DNA of 22,503 nucleotides from an uncultured Eubacteriales bacterium. GTDB taxonomy: Bacteria > Bacillota > Clostridia > Oscillospirales > Acutalibacteraceae. The position numbers and the translations under genes are program-made. Position 1 is the first letter of the stretch; the number at the start of each line of letters is the position of its first letter. The notes under the pieces were generated by a model. That model did not search any database, was not told the origin of the DNA, and was given only the letters and a program-made list of their open reading frames with translations. The DNA is taken from NCBI GenBank assembly GCA_934702115.1, contig CAKUYF010000009.1, forward strand, positions 1 to 22,503. The letters are read 5' to 3'. This document shows positions 1-7,824 of the stretch, piece by piece.

Positions 1-995
1 CGTGTAACGTCAAATTCCTTTCCTACCTCTTCTAAAGTTCTTGGACGACCATCTTTTATTCCAAATCTCATCTGCAAAACTTTTTGCTCACGTGGTGTCA
101 AAGTTTCGAGTATTTTTAAAAGTTGCTCTTTCAACATAACGTTTGAAGCTTCTTCTACCGGCGCTAAAGCTTCTCCATCCGGTACCATATCTCCTAAATG
201 AGTATCATCTTCTTCTCCGAGAGGAGTCTCTAATGATAAAGGATCCTGAGAGGCGCGCATTATCTCACGAATTTTTTCTACAGGCATATTAAGCTCTTCA
301 GCCACTTCTTCTGGCGTGGGTTCATGACCATTATTATGAAGAAGTTGACCGGATACTTTACGAACCTTATTCATTGTTTCTACCATGTGCACAGGAATAC
401 GAATAGTTCTTGCTTGATCTGCTATTGCACGTGTAATTGCTTGCCTAATCCACCAAGTAGCATAAGTAGAAAATTTAAATCCTTTAGAATAATCAAACTT
501 TTCTACTGCTTTCATAAGCCCTAAGTTGCCTTCTTGAATTAAATCAAGAAAATGCATACCTCTGCCTAAATATTTTTTCGCAATACTTACTACTAATCTT
601 AAATTTGATTCCGAAAGTCTTTTCTTAGCCTTAGCATCTCCTTGCGAAGCACGATTAGCTAATTCAAGTTCTTCTTCATTGCTCAAAAGAGGAACTGTCC
701 CAATTTCTTTTAAGTATGCTTTTACGGGATCATCTGTAATTAAAGCATTTTCATCATTAGAAATTCTATGAACATGAGACCCACCGTCTCCTCCTTCTCC
801 AAATCCATCTACTATCTCTACACCCAAAGACTCCATAGAGTCATAAAGTCTTTCTATTTCGTCCGGATCAAAATCCATTTCTCCCATGGCATCAAGTACA
901 TCTCCTGTACTCACACGCCCTGAACCTTTACTTTGCTTTGTTAAATCACTTATAACATTATCCATATCTGAATCTATATGTGTAATCCCTTGCAT
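1..995 (-). CDS. rpoD: RNA polymerase primary sigma factor RpoD/SigA (3' end cut by window edge)
   Basis: Primary (sigma-70 family) sigma factor that directs core RNA polymerase to housekeeping promoters. About 331 residues are visible. A short acidic N-terminal part carries sigma 1.1-like sequence (DVLDAMGEMDFDPDEIERLYD). It is followed by region 1.2 (DPVKAYLKEIGTVPLLSNEEE), region 2 (NLRLVVSIAKKYLGRGM, FLDLIQEGNLGLMKAVEKFD, KFSTYATWWIRQAITRAI for -10 recognition), region 3 (MNKVRKVSGQLL, EPTPEEVAEELNMP) and the start of region 4 (LTPREQKVLQMRFGIKDG, RPRTLEEVGKEFDVTR). The end of region 4.2, which contacts the -35 box, lies off the left edge. The ATG at 995 is preceded by AGGGGGA at good spacing. 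It is the last gene of a dgt-dnaG-rpoD block, 60 bases after dnaG. This frame was read by hand, because it has no stop in the window. Confidence 0.96.
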   Translation of the reverse strand, partial: MQGITHIDSDMDNVISDLTKQSKGSGRVSTGDVLDAMGEMDFDPDEIERLYDSMESLGVEIVDGFGEGGDGGSHVHRISNDENALITDDPVKAYLKEIGTVPLLSNEEELELANRASQGDAKAKKRLSESNLRLVVSIAKKYLGRGMHFLDLIQEGNLGLMKAVEKFDYSKGFKFSTYATWWIRQAITRAIADQARTIRIPVHMVETMNKVRKVSGQLLHNNGHEPTPEEVAEELNMPVEKIREIMRASQDPLSLETPLGEEDDTHLGDMVPDGEALAPVEEASNVMLKEQLLKILETLTPREQKVLQMRFGIKDGRPRTLEEVGKEFDVT

Positions 996-1055
996 TTTAT
1001 TCCCCCTGTCTTTTAGCTTCTCTTAAAAAATTTTCAATATTAATTATTAAGTAAA

Positions 1056-2819
1056 TCATAACTTATCCATTTTTTTAATATATTCTTGAATTTCCGTTTC
1101 TGAAACATTTTTTATATCTTGAAATTTCTTTTTCTCCTTTTCTTGCTTGAGAATATTGATAGCTTCATCTATATATTTATCTTGCCCCATGTAACTCTTA
1201 AAAGTACAAATTATCTTTGTAATTCTTCCTATTTCTTTGACTGAAAATTCATAATTCGATATTGTATTTATATCCAATTTTCCACCCTTTAACTGAATGT
1301 CTTTTAAGCACATAAAAACTTTCTTATTAAATTCAGTTAAAAAACAATTTTCATTTACCTTCGAAAATATAGTATTGGCTAAATCGGGATTGTTTATAAC
1401 ACAAGATAAAATGTTTTCCTCCGCTAAAGCAGCCCTTAAATTATTTCGTTTTTCCTTATTTATATCATCATTTAAAGCGGCTGTATTCTTTTCAATATTC
1501 TTAAACTCTTTAAAAATTACTCTTTTTTGATTTTGTTTTATATACTTATTTATCTGAATAGAAATAATTTCTTTATTTACTCCCATTTCTGAACTTATCT
1601 TGAGAGCATAAACTTCTCTTTCTAAACTGTTTTTACACTGCGATAAAATTTTAGCACTTTCCGTAAGATATTTTATTTTTCCTTCTGAAGTATTTAAATC
1701 GCACAGTAATCTTAATTTTTCCAACTTAAATTCAATATCGTTTTTAGATTTTTCAATCAAACTGTTAAATTTAAATGACCCATTTTTCCCTTGTAACCTT
1801 AAATATTCATCTGGATCCTTACCGTTAGGCATAGAAATTATCTTTACTTTGAGTCCATTATCTCTAAGAATCTTTATGGCTCTTTCTGAAGCTTTTTGAC
1901 CGGCTTCATCGGAATCATACGATAATATCACCTCTTCTACATGTCTTGACATTAACTTTGCCTGAAAGGGAGTAAGTGCCGTACCGAGAGTAGCTACAGC
2001 ATTTTTAAATCCTGCTTGATGAAGTGCAATAACATCCATGTATCCCTCAGTTAAAATAAAATTTTTACTACCCGACTTCACTGCAAAGTTAAGAGCAAAT
2101 AAATTACTGCTTTTTTTAAACACAAGAGTATCAGATGTATTTATGTATTTGGGCTTTTCGCCAGATAGGCTACGTGCTCCAAAAGCTATAATGTTGCCAC
2201 GTACATCAATGATAGGAAACATTAATCTACCGCTGAATCTATCAATTTCCTTCATACTTCGAGACATAAAGGCTAAATTCGACAACATTATATCTTTTAC
2301 ATTATATCCTCTTTTCTTTAAGTAGTCTATAAGGGAATATCTACTATCAGGTGAATAACCAAGCCCGAAACGATTTATCATACTACTGCTCACAGCTCTT
2401 GAAGCAAGATATTCTCTAGCTTTCATACCTGATTTTCCTATAAGACATTTATAGTAATATTTAGCAGTTTCTCTATTGATTTCATAAATAAGTAACTTTT
2501 TCTTATAAGTTAGATTGTCTTCCTCGCTGACTTCGAAGCTCATCCCCGCTCTTTCTGCAAGATACTTCACCGCTTCAATATAATCATAGTGTTCTATAAG
2601 CTTTAAAAATGTAATTACATCTCCGCCTACTCCGCATCCAAAACAATAAAAAGATCCATTGGCAGGATAAACACAAAAAGATGCCGTCCTCTCTGCATGA
2701 AAAGGACAAAGTCCCATCATATTCCTGCCTTTTTTTTGAATATCAACGTACTCTGAAATTATCTCACATATATCATTTTTTTCTTTAATTTCAGATATAA
2801 AATCGTCTGAAAGAATCAT
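1056..2819 (-). CDS. dnaG: DNA primase DnaG
   Basis: Synthesises RNA primers for Okazaki fragments at the replication fork. The 587 residues match the usual length of Firmicutes DnaG. The N-terminal CHC2 zinc finger is intact (C38, H41, C59, C62 in CPFH...CFGC). The catalytic core follows, with conserved stretches such as RFGLGYSPD, GRLMFPIIDVRGNIIAFGAR and KYINTSDTLVFKKS. The TOPRIM metal-binding motifs are ILTEGYMDVIALHQAG and LSYDSDEAGQKA. The C-terminal 150 residues are lysine/glutamate-rich and would form the helicase-interaction domain. The start ATG has GAGAGGTG upstream. The gene lies between dgt (103 bases upstream) and rpoD (60 bases downstream), the macromolecular-synthesis arrangement common in clostridia, where primase and sigma factor are often co-transcribed. 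Confidence 0.97.
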   Translation of the reverse strand: MILSDDFISEIKEKNDICEIISEYVDIQKKGRNMMGLCPFHAERTASFCVYPANGSFYCFGCGVGGDVITFLKLIEHYDYIEAVKYLAERAGMSFEVSEEDNLTYKKKLLIYEINRETAKYYYKCLIGKSGMKAREYLASRAVSSSMINRFGLGYSPDSRYSLIDYLKKRGYNVKDIMLSNLAFMSRSMKEIDRFSGRLMFPIIDVRGNIIAFGARSLSGEKPKYINTSDTLVFKKSSNLFALNFAVKSGSKNFILTEGYMDVIALHQAGFKNAVATLGTALTPFQAKLMSRHVEEVILSYDSDEAGQKASERAIKILRDNGLKVKIISMPNGKDPDEYLRLQGKNGSFKFNSLIEKSKNDIEFKLEKLRLLCDLNTSEGKIKYLTESAKILSQCKNSLEREVYALKISSEMGVNKEIISIQINKYIKQNQKRVIFKEFKNIEKNTAALNDDINKEKRNNLRAALAEENILSCVINNPDLANTIFSKVNENCFLTEFNKKVFMCLKDIQLKGGKLDINTISNYEFSVKEIGRITKIICTFKSYMGQDKYIDEAINILKQEKEKKKFQDIKNVSETEIQEYIKKMDKL

Positions 2820-2922
2820 AAAAGCTATTCACCTCTCAAACTTCTTATCAAGAATATGTTATTAAATCTATAATTTATTTTTTTAATTAATTTCGCTTTA
2901 TAACTTGAAAATTATAATTAAA

Positions 2923-3936
2923 CTAGAACACTTTTGAAGGATGAGGAAGAAATAAATCATTAAACAAGCTTATCGCAAATGGGTCAGTCATTCCGGCTAT
3001 GTAATCACAAACCGCTCTGTCTACTCCCTCATTTTTTGCTATTAATTGCAAATATTCAGGAAGTTTATTTACATGAGTTTTAAAGTAACTATACAGTGAA
3101 CTTATTACAAAAGGTACTTTCTCTTCCTCTGAAAACGACCTTTTATTAAGATAAACATGCTTGTACATAAAATCATGTATCTTATTGAAAATGCATTCCA
3201 TTTCTTTACCTAAGCTTATATTTCCACCTTCCGTGTTATTAATAATGGAATTTACCATGATGTTTATTCTAGAAGAAAAACTTAATTCCATTACATCTAG
3301 TATGTCATTAGGTACCAAGCTTATATCTAGCATTCCCGCTCGCATGGAATCTTCTATATCATGGTTTATATAAGCCACCTTGTCGCATAGTCTTACTAAC
3401 CTTCCTTCTACGGTAAATGCCTCTTCACCGCAAGTATGGTGCAATATCCCATCTATTACTTCTCTAGTTAAATTCAGCCCTTGACCTTCTTTTTCCAAAA
3501 CTTCTAAAATCCTCACACTTTGCTCATAATGACTAAATCCTGAAGAACATAATTCATTAAGAACACTTTCTCCGGCATGTCCAAAAGGGGTATGCCCTAA
3601 ATCATGCCCCAGAGAAATAGCTTCCGTTAGATCTTCATTAAACCTAAGTGCTCTAGCAACAGTACGTGAAATTTGAGAAACTTCTAAAGTATGAGTCAAT
3701 CTAGTCCTATAATAATCTCCCAGCGGAGATATAAATACTTGAGTTTTATGTTTTAAACGCCTAAAAGACTTACTATGTAAAATTCTATCTCTGTCACGCT
3801 GATATTCAGTACGTATATTACAGGGCTCTTCATAAAATTTTCTACCTAAACTATTCTTAGACAATGACGCTTCTTTACATAATGTCTTTGCTTCTCTTTC
3901 TTCAAGCTCTTCCCGGATACTTTTAAACATATACAT
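2923..3936 (-). CDS. dgt: deoxyguanosinetriphosphate triphosphohydrolase-like protein (dGTPase, HD superfamily)
   Basis: HD-domain hydrolase expected to cleave dNTPs, classically dGTP, to deoxynucleoside plus triphosphate, helping control dNTP pools. The 337 residues show the family signatures: the N-terminal YQRDRDRILHSKSFRRLKHKTQVF, then THTLEVSQISRTVARAL with metal-ligand H82, and the HD pair in ISLGHDLGHTPFGHAGE (H111, D112). The region VRLCDKVAYINHDIEDSMRAG supplies the later acidic/His ligands. The start at 3936 is supported by GGAGG six bases upstream; a second Met two codons in is less well placed. Length fits the shorter Gram-positive type rather than the ~500-residue E. coli Dgt. 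The gene sits 35 bases after the YigZ gene and 103 before dnaG, so it is probably part of one transcript. Substrate specificity cannot be read from sequence. Confidence 0.92.
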   Translation of the reverse strand: MYMFKSIREELEEREAKTLCKEASLSKNSLGRKFYEEPCNIRTEYQRDRDRILHSKSFRRLKHKTQVFISPLGDYYRTRLTHTLEVSQISRTVARALRFNEDLTEAISLGHDLGHTPFGHAGESVLNELCSSGFSHYEQSVRILEVLEKEGQGLNLTREVIDGILHHTCGEEAFTVEGRLVRLCDKVAYINHDIEDSMRAGMLDISLVPNDILDVMELSFSSRINIMVNSIINNTEGGNISLGKEMECIFNKIHDFMYKHVYLNKRSFSEEEKVPFVISSLYSYFKTHVNKLPEYLQLIAKNEGVDRAVCDYIAGMTDPFAISLFNDLFLPHPSKVF

Positions 3937-3971
3937 TTACAACCTCCTTAATCTATTCAAACTTAATATCA

Positions 3972-4589
3972 TTAAATATTATAGTAGCTTTCTCCGATTA
4001 AATTGGTACTTTGTGAAGTTTTTAATAAATTATTGATTTTTTCTATAACTTGATTGGTTAAATGCCAAGGAACATAAAACAAAATTTTTATTTTACTTTC
4101 ATAATCTATTTTTTCTATTCTACCTTTAAAGTGAAAAATAATGGAGTTTAGCTGATTGTAGTATTTATATTCACACTCCACAAGAATTTGATTACACTTA
4201 CTCATTTTGACCGTTCCGGATAGCTCTATTACATTTTTAGCACCCGAAACATACATTCTTCTGAGCCCACCTGTTCCGAGCAAAATTCCTCCAAAGTATC
4301 TTACGATTACAATCAGTATATTTTTTAATTCAAAGCCTTTTATTACTTCCATAATCGGTAATCCTGCAGTCCCAGACGGCTCACCATCATCACTGTACCT
4401 TTCCGCAAATTTATCATTTAATCTATATGCGTAAACGTGATGCTTGGCACTATGATGAAATTCTTTTATATTATTTAATTTTTTTTGAATTTCAGAATCG
4501 GTTTCTACTTTAAAACTGTACGATATAAATTTTGAACGCTTTTCCACTTCCTCATAAACACATTCCTGATAAATAGTCCTATATTCCAT
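3972..4589 (-). CDS. IMPACT/YigZ family protein (UPF0029 plus DUF1949)
   Basis: A 205-residue protein of the YigZ/YvyE family, related to the N-terminal part of eukaryotic IMPACT. The family is linked to translation and stress, but the bacterial biochemical role is not settled. The diagnostic UPF0029 motif is FAERYSDDGEPSGTAGLPI, followed by VRYFGGILLGTGGLRRMY. The C-terminal ~70 residues, starting near MSKCNQILVECEYKYYNQL, fit the ferredoxin-like DUF1949 domain. The ribosome binding site is weak (GAAGAG). A 13-bp hairpin (4611-4643) lies in the leader just upstream, which may be the rpmE terminator or an attenuator for this gene. The dgt start is 35 bases downstream, consistent with co-transcription into the dgt-dnaG-rpoD block. 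Confidence 0.9.
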   Translation of the reverse strand: MEYRTIYQECVYEEVEKRSKFISYSFKVETDSEIQKKLNNIKEFHHSAKHHVYAYRLNDKFAERYSDDGEPSGTAGLPIMEVIKGFELKNILIVIVRYFGGILLGTGGLRRMYVSGAKNVIELSGTVKMSKCNQILVECEYKYYNQLNSIIFHFKGRIEKIDYESKIKILFYVPWHLTNQVIEKINNLLKTSQSTNLIGESYYNI

Positions 4590-4610
4590 TTAACTCTTCA
4601 CCATTCAACG

Positions 4611-4643
4611 TAATAGGCAACGCAACAAATGCGTCGCCTATTA
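4611..4643 (-). terminator. hairpin between rpmE and the YigZ gene (terminator or attenuator)
   Basis: Inverted repeat: TAATAGGCAACGC (4611-4623) and GCGTCGCCTATTA (4631-4643) around a 7-base loop. The one imperfect pair is G-U in the minus-strand RNA but A-C in the plus-strand RNA, so the structure favours a minus-strand transcript reading from rpmE into the YigZ gene. No uridine run follows it, so it is not a canonical intrinsic terminator. It could be a partial terminator, a processing or stability hairpin, or a leader element. It sits 22 bases before the YigZ start codon. Confidence 0.6.
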
Positions 4644-4671
4644 TAATAACTAGAAATTTTAAATCACTTAA

Positions 4672-4875
4672 CTATTTTGCACAAGCTAAACGTTTTTTGA
4701 ATTTACCTATACGTCCACCAGTATCAACATATCTTTGTTTATCTGTATAAAAAGGATGACATTTTGAACATACTTCTACAGTAATATCCTTACGTGTAGA
4801 TCTGGTAGATATAATGTTTCCACAAGAACATCTTACTTCTGTATTCTCGTATACAGGATGTATTCCGGCTTTCAT
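4672..4875 (-). CDS. rpmE: 50S ribosomal protein L31 (zinc-binding form)
   Basis: A 67-residue large-subunit ribosomal protein. The zinc-coordinating cysteines are all present (C16, C18, C36, C39, in RCSCGN and VCSKCHPFYT), so this is the zinc (C+) type, not the zinc-free paralogue made under zinc limitation. The C-terminal KQRYVDTGGRIGKFKKR is characteristic. The start is supported by AGAGGTG upstream. A good candidate promoter is at 4932-4960, giving a leader of about 50 bases. The gene is followed by a hairpin and then the YigZ-dgt-dnaG-rpoD block on the same strand. Confidence 0.97.
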   Translation of the reverse strand: MKAGIHPVYENTEVRCSCGNIISTRSTRKDITVEVCSKCHPFYTDKQRYVDTGGRIGKFKKRLACAK

Positions 4876-4931
4876 TTATAATTTCACCTCTTTAAATTCA
4901 AAAGCTTACTTAAGACATAAACATGTATTAC

Positions 4932-4960
4932 ATTCTATCATACTTTATAAAAGATTGCAA
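4932..4960 (-). promoter_or_regulatory. candidate sigma-A promoter for rpmE
   Basis: On the minus strand a TTGCAA -35 hexamer (4960-4955) and a TAGAAT -10 hexamer (4937-4932) are separated by 17 bases. Both are close to the sigma-70 consensus. The expected start of transcription is about 50 bases upstream of the rpmE ATG. The region is strongly AT-rich, so hexamer matches occur by chance, but spacing and location are right. Confidence 0.55.
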
Positions 4961-5007
4961 TAGTATTTATTTTTTAAATTAAATTTCAAATTCCAATATG
5001 GAAATTA

Positions 5008-5532
5008 TTACGCTTTACCATCACAAGCTATAGATACTGAACTGTGATTATGTTTAATTAACTTAAAAAGCCTTATTCGGTTAAATCTTTGAATAAACAA
5101 AAAAGGTAAGTTCACTAATATGGGAATTAAAGAAAACAATATAGCATAAACAGTTGAGTTTACACAGAAAGATACTACCCAGTACATGCTACACATAAAA
5201 TGATTCCATTCCGCACGGCATGTTTCAACTATAAATCTTTCAATGTATTCATTATCTATTCTTGTCAGAGATTTCAAAGAACGTTTTGAAAACCCTTTTT
5301 TGGCCACAAATTGGGGCAATTTATCTTTCCACTTCTTTATCTTAAGTACATTAATATAAAAACTTCCGTTTTTTTCCCAATTTCTAGTTGTATACATCTG
5401 CTTCTTAGGGTTAAAAAAAGACGTACTTAAGTTCATACATATAACCAAAATTGTTAAATGCCATGCGAGCATAAGAAAAAAATTTATTAATATCACTTTC
5501 CCCGGAGTAAAACCACAGAGCATAAGTACCAC
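5008..5532 (-). CDS. CrtO-like membrane acyltransferase (glycosyl-4,4'-diaponeurosporenoate acyltransferase family)
   Basis: A 174-residue membrane protein resembling staphylococcal CrtO, which attaches a fatty acyl chain to a glycosylated carotenoid in staphyloxanthin synthesis. Recognised features: an N-terminal hydrophobic segment (about 12-33); the cytosolic motif YTTRNWEKNGSFYIN...IKKWKDKLPQ (47-74); EYIERFIVETCRAEWNHF (95-112), comparable to the ETKRAELIHW core of CrtO; a second hydrophobic block (113-147); and VNLPFLFIQRFNRIRLFKL (140-158), matching the C-terminal NVPIIIVQRYNRPRL of CrtO. No carotenoid genes are nearby, and the family is widespread in clostridia without staphyloxanthin, so the real acceptor is unknown. 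The start is GTG at 5532 or ATG at 5523; neither has a strong ribosome binding site. It lies 29 bases after the 5562-6029 gene and may share its promoter. Confidence 0.72.
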   Translation of the reverse strand: MVLMLCGFTPGKVILINFFLMLAWHLTILVICMNLSTSFFNPKKQMYTTRNWEKNGSFYINVLKIKKWKDKLPQFVAKKGFSKRSLKSLTRIDNEYIERFIVETCRAEWNHFMCSMYWVVSFCVNSTVYAILFSLIPILVNLPFLFIQRFNRIRLFKLIKHNHSSVSIACDGKA

Positions 5533-5561
5533 TCTTTCTTTTAACTAACTGTAAATCTTAA

Positions 5562-6029
5562 TTATACCTCTAAGTTTTTCATTGCTTCTCGCGCTTCTTT
5601 TAATTTAGAATCAGCTTCTTTAATTGAAGCAGTGCGATCTTCTCCGAAAGCTTTTGGTACTGCTTTTACATACATATTAATGGCTTGAATATATATTTCG
5701 TACGCTGCCATCATTTTTTCATAATGGCCCTTCAAGTTTTGAGGTACTTTCGGTCCTAATTCTTTCTCCAGTAACTTAACAAACTCTTCAATCTTAACAG
5801 CAGTCTCTTCTAATTTTTTAGTAGAAGCTTCACTTCCATTATAAGATATTACTTGGTCCAAAAATTTATCCAAAGCAGACTCAAAACTTTCGTTTTGTAC
5901 TACAACTTCTTTTACATACTCAGCTTTAGTAAAAACTTTTGAAGAATTTATTCTAAAAAAAAGTATGCCTCCAACTATTGCTAATGTAAATATAAGAATT
6001 ATTACTACCCACTTTTTTTTATTCTTCAT
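5562..6029 (-). CDS. membrane-anchored helical protein of unknown function
   Basis: Not recognised as a named family. The 155 residues begin MKNKKK followed by one hydrophobic segment (about 7-25), with no lipobox cysteine, so it looks like a signal anchor with the rest outside the membrane. The remainder is charged and predicted helical (for example STKKLEETAVKIEEFVKLLEKEL and IKEADSKLKEAREAMKNL), compatible with a short helical bundle. There are no cysteines and no catalytic motif. AAAGGGG lies 13 bases before the ATG, slightly far for a ribosome binding site. It is likely the first gene of a two-gene unit with the CrtO-like gene. A candidate promoter is at 6213-6240. Confidence 0.7.
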   Translation of the reverse strand: MKNKKKWVVIILIFTLAIVGGILFFRINSSKVFTKAEYVKEVVVQNESFESALDKFLDQVISYNGSEASTKKLEETAVKIEEFVKLLEKELGPKVPQNLKGHYEKMMAAYEIYIQAINMYVKAVPKAFGEDRTASIKEADSKLKEAREAMKNLEV

Positions 6030-6212
6030 TTTTATTCTTTATCCCCTTTCATTAAAAATCCGATTTTATAATATCATAATAATTAAAAATCTTCTACATT
6101 AATAGAGTTTTTACCAAACTTGGCATCTAAACCATAAAAATTTTTAATTATTCATATTTATAAATAGCTAATCCTAATGTTTATTAGTTTTTTAACATTA
6201 ACTAACAAAATA

Positions 6213-6240
6213 ATTCTATCATAAATATAAATAATATCAA
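6213..6240 (-). promoter_or_regulatory. candidate promoter for the 6029-5008 gene pair
   Basis: On the minus strand TTGATA (6240-6235) and TAGAAT (6218-6213) are separated by 16 bases, each one mismatch from consensus. It lies just beyond the terminator of the translocase gene and would give a leader of about 175 bases. The rest of the 6030-6249 interval is very AT-rich, with a small inverted repeat (TAATGTT/AACATTA, 6175-6200) and nothing else recognisable. Confidence 0.4.
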
Positions 6241-6249
6241 TATTTATAT

Positions 6250-6283
6250 AATAAAAACAGCCACCAAAATTAGTGACTGTTTA
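6250..6283 (-). terminator. rho-independent terminator after the ATP/ADP translocase gene
   Basis: In minus-strand RNA, AAACAGUCAC (6282-6273) pairs with GUGGCUGUUU (6264-6255) around an 8-base loop: 10 pairs with one G-U. The stem runs directly into UUUUUAU. The G-U pair would be an A-C mismatch on the other strand, so it is oriented for the translocase transcript, ending about 33 bases after its stop codon. Confidence 0.88.
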
Positions 6284-6315
6284 TTTTCCGTTAAAATCCA
6301 AACTTTAAATGGAAA

Positions 6316-7824
6316 TTATTTCTTTAAACTGTTATTCTCGGCAACTTTAGCCTCATAACGGTTACTAAGGTTAAATACGGAACTTACCCATACTAATACT
6401 GTTCCAGCAAACAATATTGAAATTGTAACTACGTGATCAGTTAATTTGGAACCTGCAGCTACTACACTAGTTAAGACCATTCCTACTGCAGAAGCACCCG
6501 CTTTACCGGCACGTCCTCCGATAACTTCAACTGCAGCTTGACCTTTAGTTCTGGTATCTTCATCAAGTGGTAAGTAAGCCATATTCTTTGTAGAATCGAA
6601 TAAGCAGTATTTAACACTTTTTGAAAGAGCATCTTGTACAAGTCCAAACCATACGGCTAATGCTGTAAAGCTTGCTCCGAAAATGGTTGGAGAAACATAT
6701 TCACCATAAAGCACTATTCCAAAGAATATTCCACCAAAAATAGCTAAGATAGAAGCAGGAATAAGTGCTGCTGTTCTCCATTTGGTTTTTCTAAGTATGT
6801 TTTGACCTACAAATGAAGCAATTATAGTTAACACACCAGTTAACATGGAAAGGTTAGCCATCATATCGGAAACTCCGTTAGAACCTTTAACCATACTATC
6901 CGTATATTTTTTCCATACTACTTCGAAAAAGTTGATTCCAATTCCGTAACAAAGAACTATTGCACAGATCATTAAGAGATACGGAGATTTACATAAAATC
7001 TTAATTCCATCCATGAGACCTACTTTTTCTTTTTTCTTTTTAGATTTTACCTGTGTAGGATCATAAAGTCTTGGATCTTTAAGAACAACAGCATTAATAT
7101 ACCAATACATTATCATTGTTGCGATTCCAAATGCTATACATGCTCCAATACTTATGTATATATGAGCATCACCGGGCATTTTTGCGAGAGTTTTCAAAAG
7201 TCCACCGGAACATACAACACCGATGTTTCCTACTATTGCATAAAGTCCAAAGAATCTCTTAACTTCATTTTTCATTGTAACTTCATATGCAAACTGCCAG
7301 AAAAGTGAAGATATTGCCATGGTTCCCCAAAGCTCTGAAAGTACATAAAATAACGTAAAAGACCAGTTAGTAAGGCACGGAATAATCCAATAGAAAAATG
7401 GTGGCCACGATGCCTGCATTGCACGAACTGTTGCTTCGTTAGCATGAATAACCGCACGATTTGGATATAAGAACAATAGGAATATTGCATAAAATGCCAT
7501 AAAAGCAGAAACCATGATATAAAAAGTTTTCTTAAATCCAAATTTGTTAAGTAAAAAAGTATAAACTATTACTAGTAAAAAAGCAGCTGGCATAACAAAC
7601 CATAGTTTAAGCTGAGGAACAAGCTCCGCTCCTCCTCCTATCGCTTCTTTTCTAACTAGAGAGTCTTTTAAGTCTCTTACCATTGTATAAACAAACAAAA
7701 TAAAGAACATTAAAAAACTCATCGGTAAAAATTTCTTCATTTCATAACCATGAATTGGCCACAATATCGACTGTAGCTTACTAAATTCAGGTTTCTGAGT
7801 CGAAGTTTGTGTTGAGTCGCTCAT
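6316..7824 (-). CDS. ATP/ADP translocase (NTT/Tlc nucleotide transporter family)
   Basis: A 502-residue polytopic inner-membrane carrier of the NTT family (chlamydial Npt, rickettsial Tlc, plastid NTT). Members exchange host ATP for ADP or import nucleotides. Family signatures in order: VRDLKDSLV (49-57) followed by GAELVPQLKLWFVMPA; SELWGTMAISSLFWQFAYEV (163-182); FFEVVWKKYTD (299-309); and STKNMAYLPLDEDTRTKGQAA (411-431) leading into VIGGRAGKAGAS. The usual TKEMAYIPL glutamate is asparagine here. About 11-12 hydrophobic segments are visible, and a KSKKKKEK stretch (260-267) fits the central cytosolic loop. Length matches bacterial NTTs (~500). Transport mode (ATP/ADP exchange versus nucleotide-proton symport) cannot be decided from sequence. 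The start has AAGGAGA upstream and the gene ends with its own terminator, so it is probably monocistronic. The family is rare outside intracellular bacteria. Confidence 0.95.
   Translation of the reverse strand: MSDSTQTSTQKPEFSKLQSILWPIHGYEMKKFLPMSFLMFFILFVYTMVRDLKDSLVRKEAIGGGAELVPQLKLWFVMPAAFLLVIVYTFLLNKFGFKKTFYIMVSAFMAFYAIFLLFLYPNRAVIHANEATVRAMQASWPPFFYWIIPCLTNWSFTLFYVLSELWGTMAISSLFWQFAYEVTMKNEVKRFFGLYAIVGNIGVVCSGGLLKTLAKMPGDAHIYISIGACIAFGIATMIMYWYINAVVLKDPRLYDPTQVKSKKKKEKVGLMDGIKILCKSPYLLMICAIVLCYGIGINFFEVVWKKYTDSMVKGSNGVSDMMANLSMLTGVLTIIASFVGQNILRKTKWRTAALIPASILAIFGGIFFGIVLYGEYVSPTIFGASFTALAVWFGLVQDALSKSVKYCLFDSTKNMAYLPLDEDTRTKGQAAVEVIGGRAGKAGASAVGMVLTSVVAAGSKLTDHVVTISILFAGTVLVWVSSVFNLSNRYEAKVAENNSLKK

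Noticed and set aside
7272..7541. An 89-codon frame within the translocase gene.
   Set aside because: Shadow of the translocase reading frame, with no start signal and no family resemblance.
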